Origin: an uncultured Oscillospiraceae bacterium
Lineage (GTDB): Bacteria > Bacillota > Clostridia > Oscillospirales > Ruminococcaceae
Assembly (NCBI GenBank): GCA_934539585.1
Contig: CAKTCT010000013.1
Span: 1 to 64,000, forward strand
Direction of reading: 5' to 3'
DNA: 64,000 bases
Shown here: positions 16,866 to 25,209 of the stretch, piece after piece
Layout of the letters: each line of letters opens with the position of its first letter
How positions within the stretch are numbered: the stretch's first letter is position 1
Notes under the pieces: model-generated
The model's database searches: none
Told to the model about the DNA's origin: nothing
The model's input: the letters and a program-made list of their open reading frames with translations, nothing else
Program-made: the position numbers and the translations under genes

Positions 16866-17516
16866 TCATTTTCCCGGGATTTCCGCCGCCTGCCTGGGGT
16901 CGATCCGGTCCAGGGGCCCCTCCAGATGCCGGGCGATGAGCCGGGTCAGCGCCTCCGCCTCCCCCCTGCGGATCAGCTCCACCAGCTCCCGGTGCTCCTC
17001 GTAAAACTGCCGGAACAGCCTGCTTTCCCGCATGTCCAGCATCCGGAACCGGGTGTAATGGGCATGGAACTGCTGCAAAACCTTCCACACCGCGTCCAGC
17101 GCCATGGCCGAAAAGTAAAGCTCGTGGAACCGGTTGTCCAGCCGGTAAAACTGCAAAGGCTGAAAGCTCCCGGCAAGCAGCAGCCTCTGCCGGGAGAGGT
17201 TCTCCTCCAGCCCCTCCAGCAGCCCCTCCGGTGGGTCGGCGCAGAGCATGGGCAGCAGCCTCTGCTCCACCGACGTCCGGAGAAAGACCAGCTGCCGGCT
17301 GTACGCGAAGTCGATCTCCGCCACAAAGGTCCCCTTCCGGGGGACCACCGTCACCAGCCGCTCCGCCGCCAGCCGGGAGATGGCGCTGCGCACCGGCGTC
17401 CGGGACACCCCGAACCTCCCGGCCAGGTCCTCCTCCCGCATCTGGGTCCCGGGCAGCAGCTCCAAAGACAAAATCTCCTGCCGCAGCACGTGATAAATAT
17501 GATCCGACGAAACCAC
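16866..17516 (-). CDS. GntR-family (FCD) transcriptional regulator
   Basis: An N-terminal winged helix-turn-helix (LLPGTQMREEDLAGRFGVSRTPVRSAISRLAAERLV, then PRKGTFVAEI) is followed by an all-helical FCD ligand-binding domain (residues about 85-210, with LDNRFHELYF and EEHRELVELIRRG). The GTG start at 17516 is chosen because GGGAGGG stands 7 nt upstream; the first in-frame ATG at 17579 lacks a site. FCD-type GntR proteins usually repress sugar-acid genes and release DNA on binding the acid. It is divergent from the KDPG aldolase/KDG kinase operon, its most likely target, with a palindrome at 17602-17612 between them. Confidence 0.85.
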   Translation of the reverse strand: MVSSDHIYHVLRQEILSLELLPGTQMREEDLAGRFGVSRTPVRSAISRLAAERLVTVVPRKGTFVAEIDFAYSRQLVFLRTSVEQRLLPMLCADPPEGLLEGLEENLSRQRLLLAGSFQPLQFYRLDNRFHELYFSAMALDAVWKVLQQFHAHYTRFRMLDMRESRLFRQFYEEHRELVELIRRGEAEALTRLIARHLEGPLDRIDPRQAAEIPGK

Positions 17517-17601
17517 GCCGTTTCCCTCCCATCCATCCTTTTCTCCCAGTATACCACAGACTTTTGCGCAAATCAACAAAAAATGCGTAAAAATATTGTC
17601 G

Positions 17602-17612
17602 TTGTACTACAA
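17602..17612. promoter_or_regulatory. predicted operator of the GntR regulator
   Basis: TTGTACTACAA is a perfect palindrome around a central C and matches the general TTGTnnTACAA-like form bound by FadR-subfamily GntR proteins. It directly abuts the -35 box of the aldolase promoter, so bound protein would block RNA polymerase. Confidence 0.6.
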
Positions 17613-17641
17613 TTGAGAACCAGAGCGGAACGTGTTATTCT
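17613..17641 (+). promoter_or_regulatory. promoter of the KDPG aldolase/KDG kinase operon
   Basis: TTGAGA (17613-17618) and TATTCT (17636-17641) are separated by 17 nt. The predicted operator ends one base before the -35 box. Confidence 0.6.
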
Positions 17642-17682
17642 AAGAATACAGAAACACCTTTGCACGAAAGGAATGATGGACA

Positions 17683-18648
17683 ATGTATATGGACAAAATG
17701 ATCGAAGAGATCCGCTCCTATGGTCTGATCCCCGTTATCAAGATCGACGACGCCGAAAAGGCGGTCCCCCTGGCCAAAGCCCTCTGCGACGGCGGCCTTC
17801 CCGCAGCGGAAGTGACCTTCCGCACGGCGGCGGCCAAAGACGCCATCGCTAAAATGTCGGCGGCCTTCCCGGAGATGCTCATCGGCGCAGGCACCGTCCT
17901 GACCACCGCCCAGGTGGACGAAGCCGTTGCCGCCGGTGCGAAATTTATCGTCTCCCCCGGCCTGAACCCCAAGGTGGTCCGCTACTGCCTGGACAAAGAG
18001 ATTCCCATCCTCCCCGGCTGCGCCACTCCCTCTGATATGGAGCAGGCCATTGAGCTGGGCCTTTCCGTTGTGAAATTCTTCCCTGCCGAAGCCAACGGCG
18101 GCCTGAAATCCATCAAAGCCATGTCCGCCCCCTACACCCAGCTGCGGTTCATGCCCACCGGCGGCGTCAACGAGCAGAACCTGGGCGACTACCTGGCCTT
18201 CCCCAAGATCATCGCCTGCGGCGGCTCCTTCATGGTCAACGACGCCCTGATCAACGCCGGGGACTTCGCCGCCATCACCGAGCTGACCCGGAAAGCTGTC
18301 TCCATCGTCATGGGCTTTGAGCTGGCCCACGTCGGCGTCAACGCCAACAGCTCGTCCGAAGCCCTGGCCATCGCCAACCTGCTGGGCACCATGTTCAGCT
18401 TCCCGGTGAAGGAAGGCAACAGCTCCGTCTTCGCCGGTCCCGTGGAGGTCATGAAAGAGCCCTACCGCGCCGCCAACGGCCATGTCGCCATCCGGGTCAA
18501 CGACCTGTCCCGGGCCATGGCCTACTTCACCCGGAAGGGCTTTGAATTCGACCCCAGCACCATGAAAACCAACGCCAAGGGCCAGAACGTCGCCATCTAC
18601 TTCAAGGAACCCATCGGCGGCTTCTCCTGGCACCTGGTCCAGAAATAA
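17683..18648 (+). CDS. KDPG/KHG aldolase fused to a C-terminal VOC (glyoxalase-like) domain
   Basis: Residues 1-205 are an Eda-type class I aldolase: PAAEVTFRT (catalytic Glu region), GAGTVLT, FIVSPGLNP, and VVKFFPAEANGG with the Schiff-base lysine. It cleaves 2-keto-3-deoxy-6-phosphogluconate to pyruvate and glyceraldehyde-3-phosphate. Residues about 210-321 form a separate domain with vicinal-oxygen-chelate character (FELAHVGVNANSSSEALAIANLL... HVAIRVNDLSRAMAYFTRKGFEF). Plain Eda is about 210 aa, so this is a fusion; such fusions occur in some clostridia, with the extra domain's role unclear. It is the first gene of the operon, 18 bases before the kinase. Confidence 0.85.
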   Translation: MYMDKMIEEIRSYGLIPVIKIDDAEKAVPLAKALCDGGLPAAEVTFRTAAAKDAIAKMSAAFPEMLIGAGTVLTTAQVDEAVAAGAKFIVSPGLNPKVVRYCLDKEIPILPGCATPSDMEQAIELGLSVVKFFPAEANGGLKSIKAMSAPYTQLRFMPTGGVNEQNLGDYLAFPKIIACGGSFMVNDALINAGDFAAITELTRKAVSIVMGFELAHVGVNANSSSEALAIANLLGTMFSFPVKEGNSSVFAGPVEVMKEPYRAANGHVAIRVNDLSRAMAYFTRKGFEFDPSTMKTNAKGQNVAIYFKEPIGGFSWHLVQK

Positions 18649-18666
18649 TTAAAGGAGGAACTTCTC

Positions 18667-19689
18667 ATGAGTAAAGTCATTACCTTCGGCGAGCTGATGC
18701 TCCGCCTGGCCCCTCTGGGCTATTACCGTTTTGTCCAGGCCGACACCCTGGGCGCCACCTTCGGCGGCGGCGAGGCCAACGTGGCCGTCTCCCTGGCCAA
18801 TTACGGCATGGACGCTGCTTTCGTCACCAAGCTCCCCAAGCATGAGATCGGCCAGGCTGCGGTGAACAGCCTCCGGAAGTTCGGCGTGGACACCAGCCTC
18901 ATCACCCGTGGCGGCGACCGCGTGGGCATCTATTATCTGGAAAAAGGCGCTTCCCAGCGGGCCTCCAAGTGCATCTACGACCGGGCCCACTCCGCCATTG
19001 CCGAAGCCACCTCTGCGGACTTCGACTGGGATAAGATTTTCGAAGGAGCCGACTGGTTCCACTTCACCGGCATCACCCCCGCCCTGGGCGCCAACGTGGC
19101 CGAGCTCTGCAAAGAAGCCTGCAAGGCCGCCAAAGCCCACGGCGTAAAAGTGAGCTGCGACCTGAACTACCGCGGCAAGCTCTGGACCCGCGCCCAGGCC
19201 CGGGAAACCATGACCGAGCTCTGCAAATACGTGGATGTCTGCATCGGCAACGAGGAAGACGCCAAGGACGTCTTCGGCATCGAAGCCGAGAACACCGACA
19301 TCCACGGCGGCAAGCTGAACTACGAGGGCTACAAGAGCGTGGCCAAGCAGCTGAAGGACACCTTCGGCTTCGAAAAAGTGGCCATCACCCTCCGCACCTC
19401 CATCACGGCCAACGACAACGACTGGGCCGCTATGCTCTACGACGGAAACGACTACTACTTCTCCAAAAAATACAACATCCGCATCGTGGACCGGGTCGGC
19501 GGTGGCGACAGCTTCGGCGCAGGCCTGATCTACGGTCTCCTCTCCGGCAAGGACTGCCAGGCGGCTCTCGAATTCGCCGTGGCGGCCTCCTGCCTGAAGC
19601 ACTCCATCGAAGGCGACTACAACATGGTCAGCGTCGATGAAGCGGAAAAACTCGCTGGCGGCGACGGCTCCGGCCGCGTCCAGCGCTGA
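18667..19689 (+). CDS. kdgK: 2-keto-3-deoxygluconate kinase (PfkB family)
   Basis: PfkB-family motifs are visible: GGGEANVAVSLANYG near residue 36, CDLNYRGKLW, and the anion-hole signature DRVGGGDSFGAGLIYGL near residue 275 with the catalytic Asp. In tandem with the aldolase it would convert KDG to KDPG, completing the lower part of hexuronate or Entner-Doudoroff-type catabolism. The 340-aa length is normal. The pairing makes KDG much more likely than other PfkB sugars. AAAGGAGG precedes the ATG. Confidence 0.85.
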   Translation: MSKVITFGELMLRLAPLGYYRFVQADTLGATFGGGEANVAVSLANYGMDAAFVTKLPKHEIGQAAVNSLRKFGVDTSLITRGGDRVGIYYLEKGASQRASKCIYDRAHSAIAEATSADFDWDKIFEGADWFHFTGITPALGANVAELCKEACKAAKAHGVKVSCDLNYRGKLWTRAQARETMTELCKYVDVCIGNEEDAKDVFGIEAENTDIHGGKLNYEGYKSVAKQLKDTFGFEKVAITLRTSITANDNDWAAMLYDGNDYYFSKKYNIRIVDRVGGGDSFGAGLIYGLLSGKDCQAALEFAVAASCLKHSIEGDYNMVSVDEAEKLAGGDGSGRVQR

Positions 19690-19721
19690 TTTTGCCTGAC
19701 TCCCTCCAATAATCATAGAAG

Positions 19722-19749
19722 CGGGACGAACTTTTGCGGGTTCGTCCCG
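19722..19749 (+). terminator. terminator after kdgK
   Basis: The 10-bp stem CGGGACGAAC/GTTCGTCCCG with an 8-nt loop is followed by TTTCGCATTT, 33 bases after the kdgK stop. Confidence 0.7.
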
Positions 19750-19780
19750 TTTCGCATTTGCAAAAAATTCCGTCCCGGCG

Positions 19781-19809
19781 TTGTCGCGCCGCAAAAAATG
19801 TGGTACAAT
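19781..19809 (+). promoter_or_regulatory. promoter for coaBC
   Basis: TTGTCG (19781-19786) and TACAAT (19804-19809), spacer 17 nt, 77 bases before the start codon. Confidence 0.6.
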
Positions 19810-19885
19810 GTCTGTAAGGCCCGGCGGAGCTCCCCAGCACCGCCCCCGGACCCTTGCTATCGAAAACCCAAAGGAGGTCCCTCCC

Positions 19886-21082
19886 ATGCTCAGCGGAAAA
19901 ACCGTGCTCCTAGGCGTCTCCGGCGGAATCGCCGCCTATAAATCCGCCGCCCTGGCGTCCATGCTGAAAAAACTCCACGCCGACGTCCACGTCCTCATGA
20001 CGGAAAACGCCGCCCAGTTCATCTCCCCCGTGACCTTCGAGTCCCTCACCGGCAACAAGTGCGTCATCGACACCTTTGACCGCAACTTCCAGTTCAACAT
20101 CCAGCACGTCTCCCTGGCCAAGCGGGCCGACGCGGTGCTGGTGGCCCCGGCCACCGCCAACGTCCTGGCGAAATTCGCCCACGGCCTGGCCGACGATATG
20201 CTCACCACCACGGTCCTGGCCTGCACCTGCCCCAAGATCGTTGCCCCGGCCATGAACACCCGGATGTACGAAAACCCCATCACCCAGGATAACCTGGCCA
20301 CCCTCCGCCATTACGGCTTCACCGTGGTGAAGCCCGCCAGCGGCTACCTGGCCTGCGGCGACACCGGGGCCGGGAAAATGCCGGAGCCCGAGGAGCTCTG
20401 CGACTGGCTCCTCCAGGCCATCCAGTGCGAGAAGGACCTGGCCGGGAAAAAGATTCTCGTCACCGCCGGCCCCACCCGGGAGGCCCTGGACCCCGTCCGC
20501 TACCTGACCAACCACTCCACCGGCAAAATGGGCTACGCCGTGGCCCGGGCCGCCTCCCGCCGGGGCGCGGACGTGACCTTAGTCACCGGCCCCACGGAGC
20601 TTCCCCCGCCCCGGTTCTGCACCGTGGTCCCCGTGACCTCCGCCGCGGAGATGTTCGAAGCCGTCACCACCCGCTCCAGGGAGATGGACGTCATCGTCAA
20701 AGCCGCCGCCGTGGCCGACTACACCCCCGCCCAGGTGGCCGGGGATAAGATCAAGAAGTCCGACGCCGACCTGACCCTCCCCCTGACCCGCACCCAGGAC
20801 ATCTTAGGCTGGCTCGGGGCCCATAAACGCCCCGGCCAGTTCCTCTGCGGCTTTTCCATGGAGACCCGGGACATGCTGGAAAACTCCCGGAAAAAGCTCC
20901 AGAAGAAGAACCTGGACCTCATCGCCGCCAACAACGTCAAGGTTCCCGGCGCAGGCTTCGCTGGGGACACCAACGTCCTGACCCTCATCGCCCCGGACTT
21001 TGAGGAGGAGCTCCCCCTCCTTTCCAAGGACGCGGCGGCCCACCGCCTTCTGGACCTCATCCGGGACCGGACCGGCAAATAA
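19886..21082 (+). CDS. coaBC: bifunctional phosphopantothenoylcysteine decarboxylase/phosphopantothenate-cysteine ligase
   Basis: The N-terminal CoaC half has GVSGGIAAYK, the active-site His in QHVSLAKRADAVLVAPATAN, the PAMNTRMYENP motif and the catalytic Cys in GYLACGDTGAGKMPEP. The C-terminal CoaB half has TAGPTREALDPVRYLTNHS, KAAAVADYTP and KIKK. It adds cysteine to 4'-phosphopantothenate and decarboxylates the product in CoA synthesis. The ATG at 19886 follows AAAGGAGGTCCCTCCC; 398 aa is the usual size. It complements coaX on the opposite strand. Confidence 0.95.
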   Translation: MLSGKTVLLGVSGGIAAYKSAALASMLKKLHADVHVLMTENAAQFISPVTFESLTGNKCVIDTFDRNFQFNIQHVSLAKRADAVLVAPATANVLAKFAHGLADDMLTTTVLACTCPKIVAPAMNTRMYENPITQDNLATLRHYGFTVVKPASGYLACGDTGAGKMPEPEELCDWLLQAIQCEKDLAGKKILVTAGPTREALDPVRYLTNHSTGKMGYAVARAASRRGADVTLVTGPTELPPPRFCTVVPVTSAAEMFEAVTTRSREMDVIVKAAAVADYTPAQVAGDKIKKSDADLTLPLTRTQDILGWLGAHKRPGQFLCGFSMETRDMLENSRKKLQKKNLDLIAANNVKVPGAGFAGDTNVLTLIAPDFEEELPLLSKDAAAHRLLDLIRDRTGK

Positions 21083-21108
21083 AATCACCATAGGAGAGAC
21101 TTTTCTGC

Positions 21109-21987
21109 ATGAATAACACCGCCAAACGCTTTCTTCCCCAACTCGCCCTTTTCACCGCCGCCATGATCTGGGGCAGCTCCTTCTTCATCGTCAAAAACAC
21201 CGTGGACGTTTTCCCCACCAACTATCTCCTGGCCATCCGCTTCACCGCAGGCAGCCTGCTCTTGGCCCTTCTTTTTCCCAAAAAGCTCCGCCAGCTGGAC
21301 CGGACCTGCCTCCTCCAGGGAACCGTCCTGGGTGTCCTCATCTTCGCCGCCTACTGCATCCAGACCATCGGCCTCATGGAGACCACCCCCGGCAAAAACG
21401 CCTTCCTGACCACGGCCTACTGCATCCTGGTCCCCTTCCTCTACTGGATCACCGATAAGCGCCGCCCGGACCTTTATAACTTTTCCGCCGCCTTCCTCTG
21501 CCTGGCGGGGATCGGCCTGGTGTCCATGGACGGCAGCTTCTCCATGAGCTTCGGCGACGCCATGACCCTGGTCAGCGCCTTTTTCTTCGCCGCCCATATC
21601 CTTGCCGGAGCCAAGTTCGGCGGCCAGAAGGACCCCATCCTCCTGACCATCATCCAGTTCGCCGCGGCCGCCGTCTGCGCCTGGGTCCTGGCCCTGACCA
21701 CCGAGACCTTCCCCCAGGAGATTCCCCTGAACGCCGCCCTGAGCCTGCTCTACCTGGCGGTTTTCCCCACCACCGTGGCCCTTCTCCTGCAGAATATCGG
21801 CCTCAAATACGCCGACCCCACCTCCGGAGCCATCCTCCTGAGCCTGGAATCGGTCTTCGGCGTCCTTTTCTCCATCGTATTCTACCACGAACACCTGACC
21901 CTCCGCCTGGCCGCCGGCTTTCTCCTGATTTTCCTGGCCGTCATCCTCTCGGAGACCAAACTGTCCTTCCTTCGTAAAAAGAAATAG
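21109..21987 (+). CDS. DMT-superfamily (EamA) transporter
   Basis: The 292-aa protein has ten hydrophobic segments in two EamA repeats (first starting LALFTAAMIWGSSFFIVKN, second starting GDAMTLVSAFFFAAHILAG) and the typical end LKYADPTSGAILLSLESVFGVLFSIVFYHEHLTLRLAAGF. EamA proteins export metabolites or drugs; the substrate is unknown. The gene follows coaBC by 26 bases and may be co-transcribed with it. AGGAGAGACTTTTCTGC precedes the start. Confidence 0.85.
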   Translation: MNNTAKRFLPQLALFTAAMIWGSSFFIVKNTVDVFPTNYLLAIRFTAGSLLLALLFPKKLRQLDRTCLLQGTVLGVLIFAAYCIQTIGLMETTPGKNAFLTTAYCILVPFLYWITDKRRPDLYNFSAAFLCLAGIGLVSMDGSFSMSFGDAMTLVSAFFFAAHILAGAKFGGQKDPILLTIIQFAAAAVCAWVLALTTETFPQEIPLNAALSLLYLAVFPTTVALLLQNIGLKYADPTSGAILLSLESVFGVLFSIVFYHEHLTLRLAAGFLLIFLAVILSETKLSFLRKKK

Positions 21988-21996
21988 GAGGTTCCT

Positions 21997-22332
21997 ATGA
22001 AACGCTTCCGGAAAGAGCTCGTCCTTCTTCTGTTCCAGATCATCGCCTTTTACGTCCTCCCCATCCCCCTGACCGCGGGCCCCGCCGATCCCATCGGCAT
22101 GGTCCTCCTCATCTTCGGCGTCACGCTGCTCCTGTCCCTCCTCATGGGCGGCCTGTCCAGGGAGCCGGTGAAGTGGCTCTACCCGGCTGTCGTCGCCCTC
22201 CTGTTCCTCCCCTCCATCACTATTTATTACAACCCCTCCGCCGCTGTCCATACCCTTTGGTACTTGGCCCTTTCCGCCGCTGGCGTCGCCCTGGGCTCCC
22301 TCATCCGCAGGCTGATCCGCTCCCTGACCTGA
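21997..22332 (+). CDS. small membrane protein, 111 aa, unknown
   Basis: The product starts MKRFRKELVLLLFQIIAFYVLPIPLTAG and has four hydrophobic segments and a basic C-terminus (SLIRRLIRSLT). I do not recognise a family. It follows the EamA transporter by 9 bases with AGGAGGTTCCT before its ATG, so it belongs to the same transcript and may be an accessory membrane protein. The region beyond its stop is a long repeat-rich spacer. Confidence 0.65.
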   Translation: MKRFRKELVLLLFQIIAFYVLPIPLTAGPADPIGMVLLIFGVTLLLSLLMGGLSREPVKWLYPAVVALLFLPSITIYYNPSAAVHTLWYLALSAAGVALGSLIRRLIRSLT

Positions 22333-23104
22333 ACCGTGCCCACCGCCCGGAGTCCATGCCGCATCCCCCTTGACATCTGACCATTCCCACCATCAGCGCC
22401 GCCCCAGCCCCCTCCCGCGCAAACCCGCCCCCTGACCTGCCCCGCACCCCAATCACCGAACCACCCCCAACCCGGAGCCCCATGCAGGCGGATTCGCACC
22501 CCTCCCCAAATCTCCACCGCCACATCGCCCAGGAGCCTTGCATAAGTCCCGCCCCCAGAGACCCTAAGTGGATTTGCACTCCCTGACCAATCCCCAGCCA
22601 TCCGGGCCCTTATGCCCCGCCTTTCCGCTTCCAGCACAATATTCCCAAGCCCTCTCCCTTCAAACATTCCAGCCAAGCGGATTTTTTATCCCGGCCCCTC
22701 CGCAAACTAGCCGACACCATGCCCTACCCCGCACTCTCATCACCGAACCACCCCGCCCCGGAGCTCCATGCAGGCGGATTTTCCCCTGACCATTCCCACC
22801 AGCGCTGCCCTCGGCCCCTCTCCTGCGCCAACCCGCCCGCACTATAACCTGACTCAATCACCAAACCGCCAACATCGCCACGGAGCCCTACACAAGCCCT
22901 GCTATCCCCCGCCCGGGGACCACGCAGGTGGGATTTCCCACCTGACCGAATCTCCCCGCTTTTCCGCCCTGGAGCCTAACGCAATTCCCATCATCCGCCG
23001 CCCCCGTTTCTCCGCCCCATCCGGACCTCCGGGCAAGCCAATTCCGCCCAAACAAGCACACCGCCCTCCGTACAACCGAATTCCCGCCGAGAAAGGAGCC
23101 TCCC
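22333..23104. repeat. 772-bp gene-free spacer of degenerate C-rich repeats
   Basis: No convincing gene lies here. The plus strand is very rich in C and poor in G. Degenerate copies of a module recur: TCACCGAACCACCCC followed by CCGGAGCCCCATGCAGG at 22453-22490, nearly repeated at 22740-22775 (CCGGAGCTCCATGCAGG), with weaker forms near 22350, 22560, 22670 and 22920. CTGACCATTCCCACCA occurs at 22378 and 22786. Copies are roughly 100-130 bases apart and none is exact, so this is old and decaying. Only the ribosome-binding site of the next gene (AAAGGAGCCTCCC) stands out at the right edge. Confidence 0.6.
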
Positions 23105-23968
23105 ATGAAAAAGAAATCCCTTTTCTGCCTGTGCATCTTCCTCCTGCTGGCCATGGCCCTCCCCCTGACGGTTTTCGCCGATATGGGCCCCAAACCCATG
23201 GTGACGGTCCGGGTCGTCAACCCGCCCCAGGGGACCTACTACCTGGACCTCCTCACCTACCAGGACGGCAGCTTCTCCAACCTCACCGAGGAGGAACGGG
23301 CCTCCCTGGACCCGGAAATGCTGGCGGTTCTGGAGAACTACTCCGACAGCTACGGCCACCCCGCCATCGCTGCCGGAACCGACGTTCCCCTTTTCGGCCA
23401 ACTCACCGGCGAGCCCGACGGCGACGGCTACGTCCACGTTTTCAGCTACCACGGCGTCCCCAGCGACTTCCGTCTCATCGCCGTCACCCAGGACTTGAAC
23501 GTCATCGTCTCCGAGCCCATCGACCGGGACGTCCTGCAGATTCACCTCACCTGGGACATGGCCGCCAACCGCATCACCCGGCCCTCCACCTTCCTCGCCT
23601 ACCTGACCCAGTTCCTGGGCACTCTCCTCCCCACCCTGGCCATTGAGGGACTGCTGCTATTGCTGTTCCGGTTCTCCACGAAGCGGAACTGGCTGGTTTT
23701 CCTCCTGACCAACCTGGCCACTCAGCTGTTCCTGTTTCTGGTCCTGGGCATCCCCACAGTCAAGGGCGGCTACCTGACCTATTACTTCACCTTCCTCCCG
23801 GCGGAGCTGATCATCCTCCTGGCGGAAAGCGCCGTCTACGCCTTCCTCCTCCAGGGCCGCAAAAAGGGCTGGCGCATCGCCTACGCCGTCACTGCCAATG
23901 TTGCCAGCTGCGCCGCCGGCTTCTTCCTGGCCGAGCCCCTCTTCCGCCTCACCACCCGCCTGCTGTGA
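23105..23968 (+). CDS. membrane protein with signal peptide and extracytoplasmic domain, unknown
   Basis: A signal peptide is clear (MKKKSLFCLCIFLLLAMAL... ending about residue 25 at VFA/DM). Residues 26-155 form a soluble exported domain beginning DMGPKPMVTVRVVN and rich in acidic and aromatic residues. Four hydrophobic helices follow (about residues 165-285), ending in a short basic tail. The arrangement, exported N-domain plus C-terminal membrane region, suggests a sensor or accessory protein, but I do not recognise a characterised family. It precedes the duplicated DUF45 locus on the same strand. Confidence 0.65.
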   Translation: MKKKSLFCLCIFLLLAMALPLTVFADMGPKPMVTVRVVNPPQGTYYLDLLTYQDGSFSNLTEEERASLDPEMLAVLENYSDSYGHPAIAAGTDVPLFGQLTGEPDGDGYVHVFSYHGVPSDFRLIAVTQDLNVIVSEPIDRDVLQIHLTWDMAANRITRPSTFLAYLTQFLGTLLPTLAIEGLLLLLFRFSTKRNWLVFLLTNLATQLFLFLVLGIPTVKGGYLTYYFTFLPAELIILLAESAVYAFLLQGRKKGWRIAYAVTANVASCAAGFFLAEPLFRLTTRLL

Positions 23969-24014
23969 CCAAAGCCTTGCTTTTCCCCAAAACCGCCGCC
24001 AACAGGAGACCCTC

Positions 24015-24152
24015 ATGGACTACCATCTCATCCGCGCCCGGCGCAAAACGTTAACCCTCATCGTCCGCCCCGACGGAACCGTAGAGGTCCGAGCGCCCCT
24101 CAAACTTTCCCGAGCCGTCATCGACGGTTTCCTGGAGGAGAAAGCCGCCTGA
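24015..24152 (+). pseudogene. partial copy 1 of the DUF45 peptidase gene (5' end only)
   Basis: The 45 codons from ATG 24015 to TGA 24152 nearly repeat the first 45 codons of the intact gene at 24522. The TGA replaces the TGG tryptophan codon found at the same place in the intact copy. The unit then continues for about 115 bases of non-coding DNA into the next copy, giving a period of 254 bases. Confidence 0.85.
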
Positions 24153-24268
24153 ATCGAAAGCCAATAACTCCTCCGCCGGGAACATCCCCCGACATGTCCC
24201 TACTGCAACCGAACCGCAACCTTTTTGGCAAAAATCCCCCCAAAAACCGCCACCAACAGGAGACCCCC

Positions 24269-24421
24269 ATGGACTACCATCTCACCCATGCCCGGCGCAA
24301 AACGTTAACCCTCACCGTCCGCCCCGACGGAACCGTAGAGGTCCGGGTTCCCCTCAAACTCTCCCGGGCCGTCATTGCCAACTTCCTGGAGGAGGAAACT
24401 GCCTGGATCGAAAGCCAATAA
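24269..24421 (+). pseudogene. partial copy 2 of the DUF45 peptidase gene (5' end only)
   Basis: Fifty codons from ATG 24269 to TAA 24421 repeat the start of the intact gene, with its own ACAGGAG ribosome-binding site. Several codons differ (THARRK for IRARRK; VIANFLEEET for IIDGFLEEKA). The intergenic segment after copy 1, ending AACATCCCCCGACATGTCC, reappears almost unchanged after copy 2. The distance to the next ATG is 253 bases. Confidence 0.85.
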
Positions 24422-24521
24422 CTCCTCCGCCGGGAACATCCCCCGACATGTCCCTACTGCAACCGAACCGCAACCTTTTTGGCAAAAATCCCCCCAAAAA
24501 TCGCCACCAACAGGAGCCCCC

Positions 24522-25202
24522 ATGGAATACCACCTCATCCGCGCCCGACGCAAAACGTTGACCCTCACCGTCCGCCCCGACGGAACCGTAGAGGTCCGGG
24601 CGCCCCTCAAACTCTCCCGGACCATCATTGACGGTTTCCTGGAGGAGAAAGCCGCCTGGATCGAAAAGCAGCAGGCCCTCCGCCGGGAGCAGCTGCTGGA
24701 ACGTTCCCGTTTCCGCCTGGAACCGGGCGCGGTCCTGCCCTTCCTGGACCGGAATCTGACCCTGAAAACCGGCGGCGGCCCCGCCCTGGAGGGGGACATC
24801 CTCCTGCTCCCCGGGGACGATCTTCGGAAGGAGACGGAAGCCTTCTACCGCCGGGAGGCCCACCGGATTCTCCCCGAAAAAGCCGCCTTCTGGGGGCAGA
24901 AAATGGGCTTGTCCCCGGCGGGGATCACCATTACCGGGGCCAGGACCCGCTGGGGCTCCTGCTCCGCCAAGGGCCGCCTGAGCTTTTCCTGGCGGCTACT
25001 CCGGGCCCCGGAGGCCGCCGTGGATTATGTGGTGGTCCATGAGCTGGCCCACCTGCGGCAGATGAACCACTCCCGGCGGTTCTGGGAGGTGGTGGCCGCC
25101 GTTTTCCCGGACTGGAAGGCCCGGCGGGCCTTGCTGCTGCCCGTCCAGCGCCGCCTGGAGGCGGAGAGCTGGAACGACCCGCCCCCGTCGGGAGAAGCCT
25201 GA
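24522..25202 (+). CDS. YgjP-like (DUF45/M48-type) zinc metallopeptidase
   Basis: The 226-aa protein has the gluzincin motif HELAHLRQMNHSRRFWE (HExxH plus a downstream His) near residue 175, preceded by the family signature ARTRWGSCSAKGRLSFSWRLL. DUF45/WLM-type proteins are predicted zinc proteases of unknown target; the E. coli relative YgjP is poorly characterised. The N-terminal 50 residues are a DUF45 beta region with a highly basic start. This is the only full copy; two truncated copies of its 5' end precede it. ACAGGAG lies before the ATG. It seems functional by intact motifs. Confidence 0.85.
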   Translation: MEYHLIRARRKTLTLTVRPDGTVEVRAPLKLSRTIIDGFLEEKAAWIEKQQALRREQLLERSRFRLEPGAVLPFLDRNLTLKTGGGPALEGDILLLPGDDLRKETEAFYRREAHRILPEKAAFWGQKMGLSPAGITITGARTRWGSCSAKGRLSFSWRLLRAPEAAVDYVVVHELAHLRQMNHSRRFWEVVAAVFPDWKARRALLLPVQRRLEAESWNDPPPSGEA

Positions 25203-25209
25203 CAAACAC

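Noticed and set aside
18649..19887. A 412-codon minus-strand frame opposite kdgK
   Set aside because: Low-information Ala/Gly/Val text mirrored from kdgK codons; the plus strand has all PfkB motifs.
24015..24421. Two genuine small genes rather than gene fragments
   Set aside because: They match the start of the adjacent peptidase gene nearly codon for codon and end at new stop codons; short peptides remain possible but are not the simplest reading.
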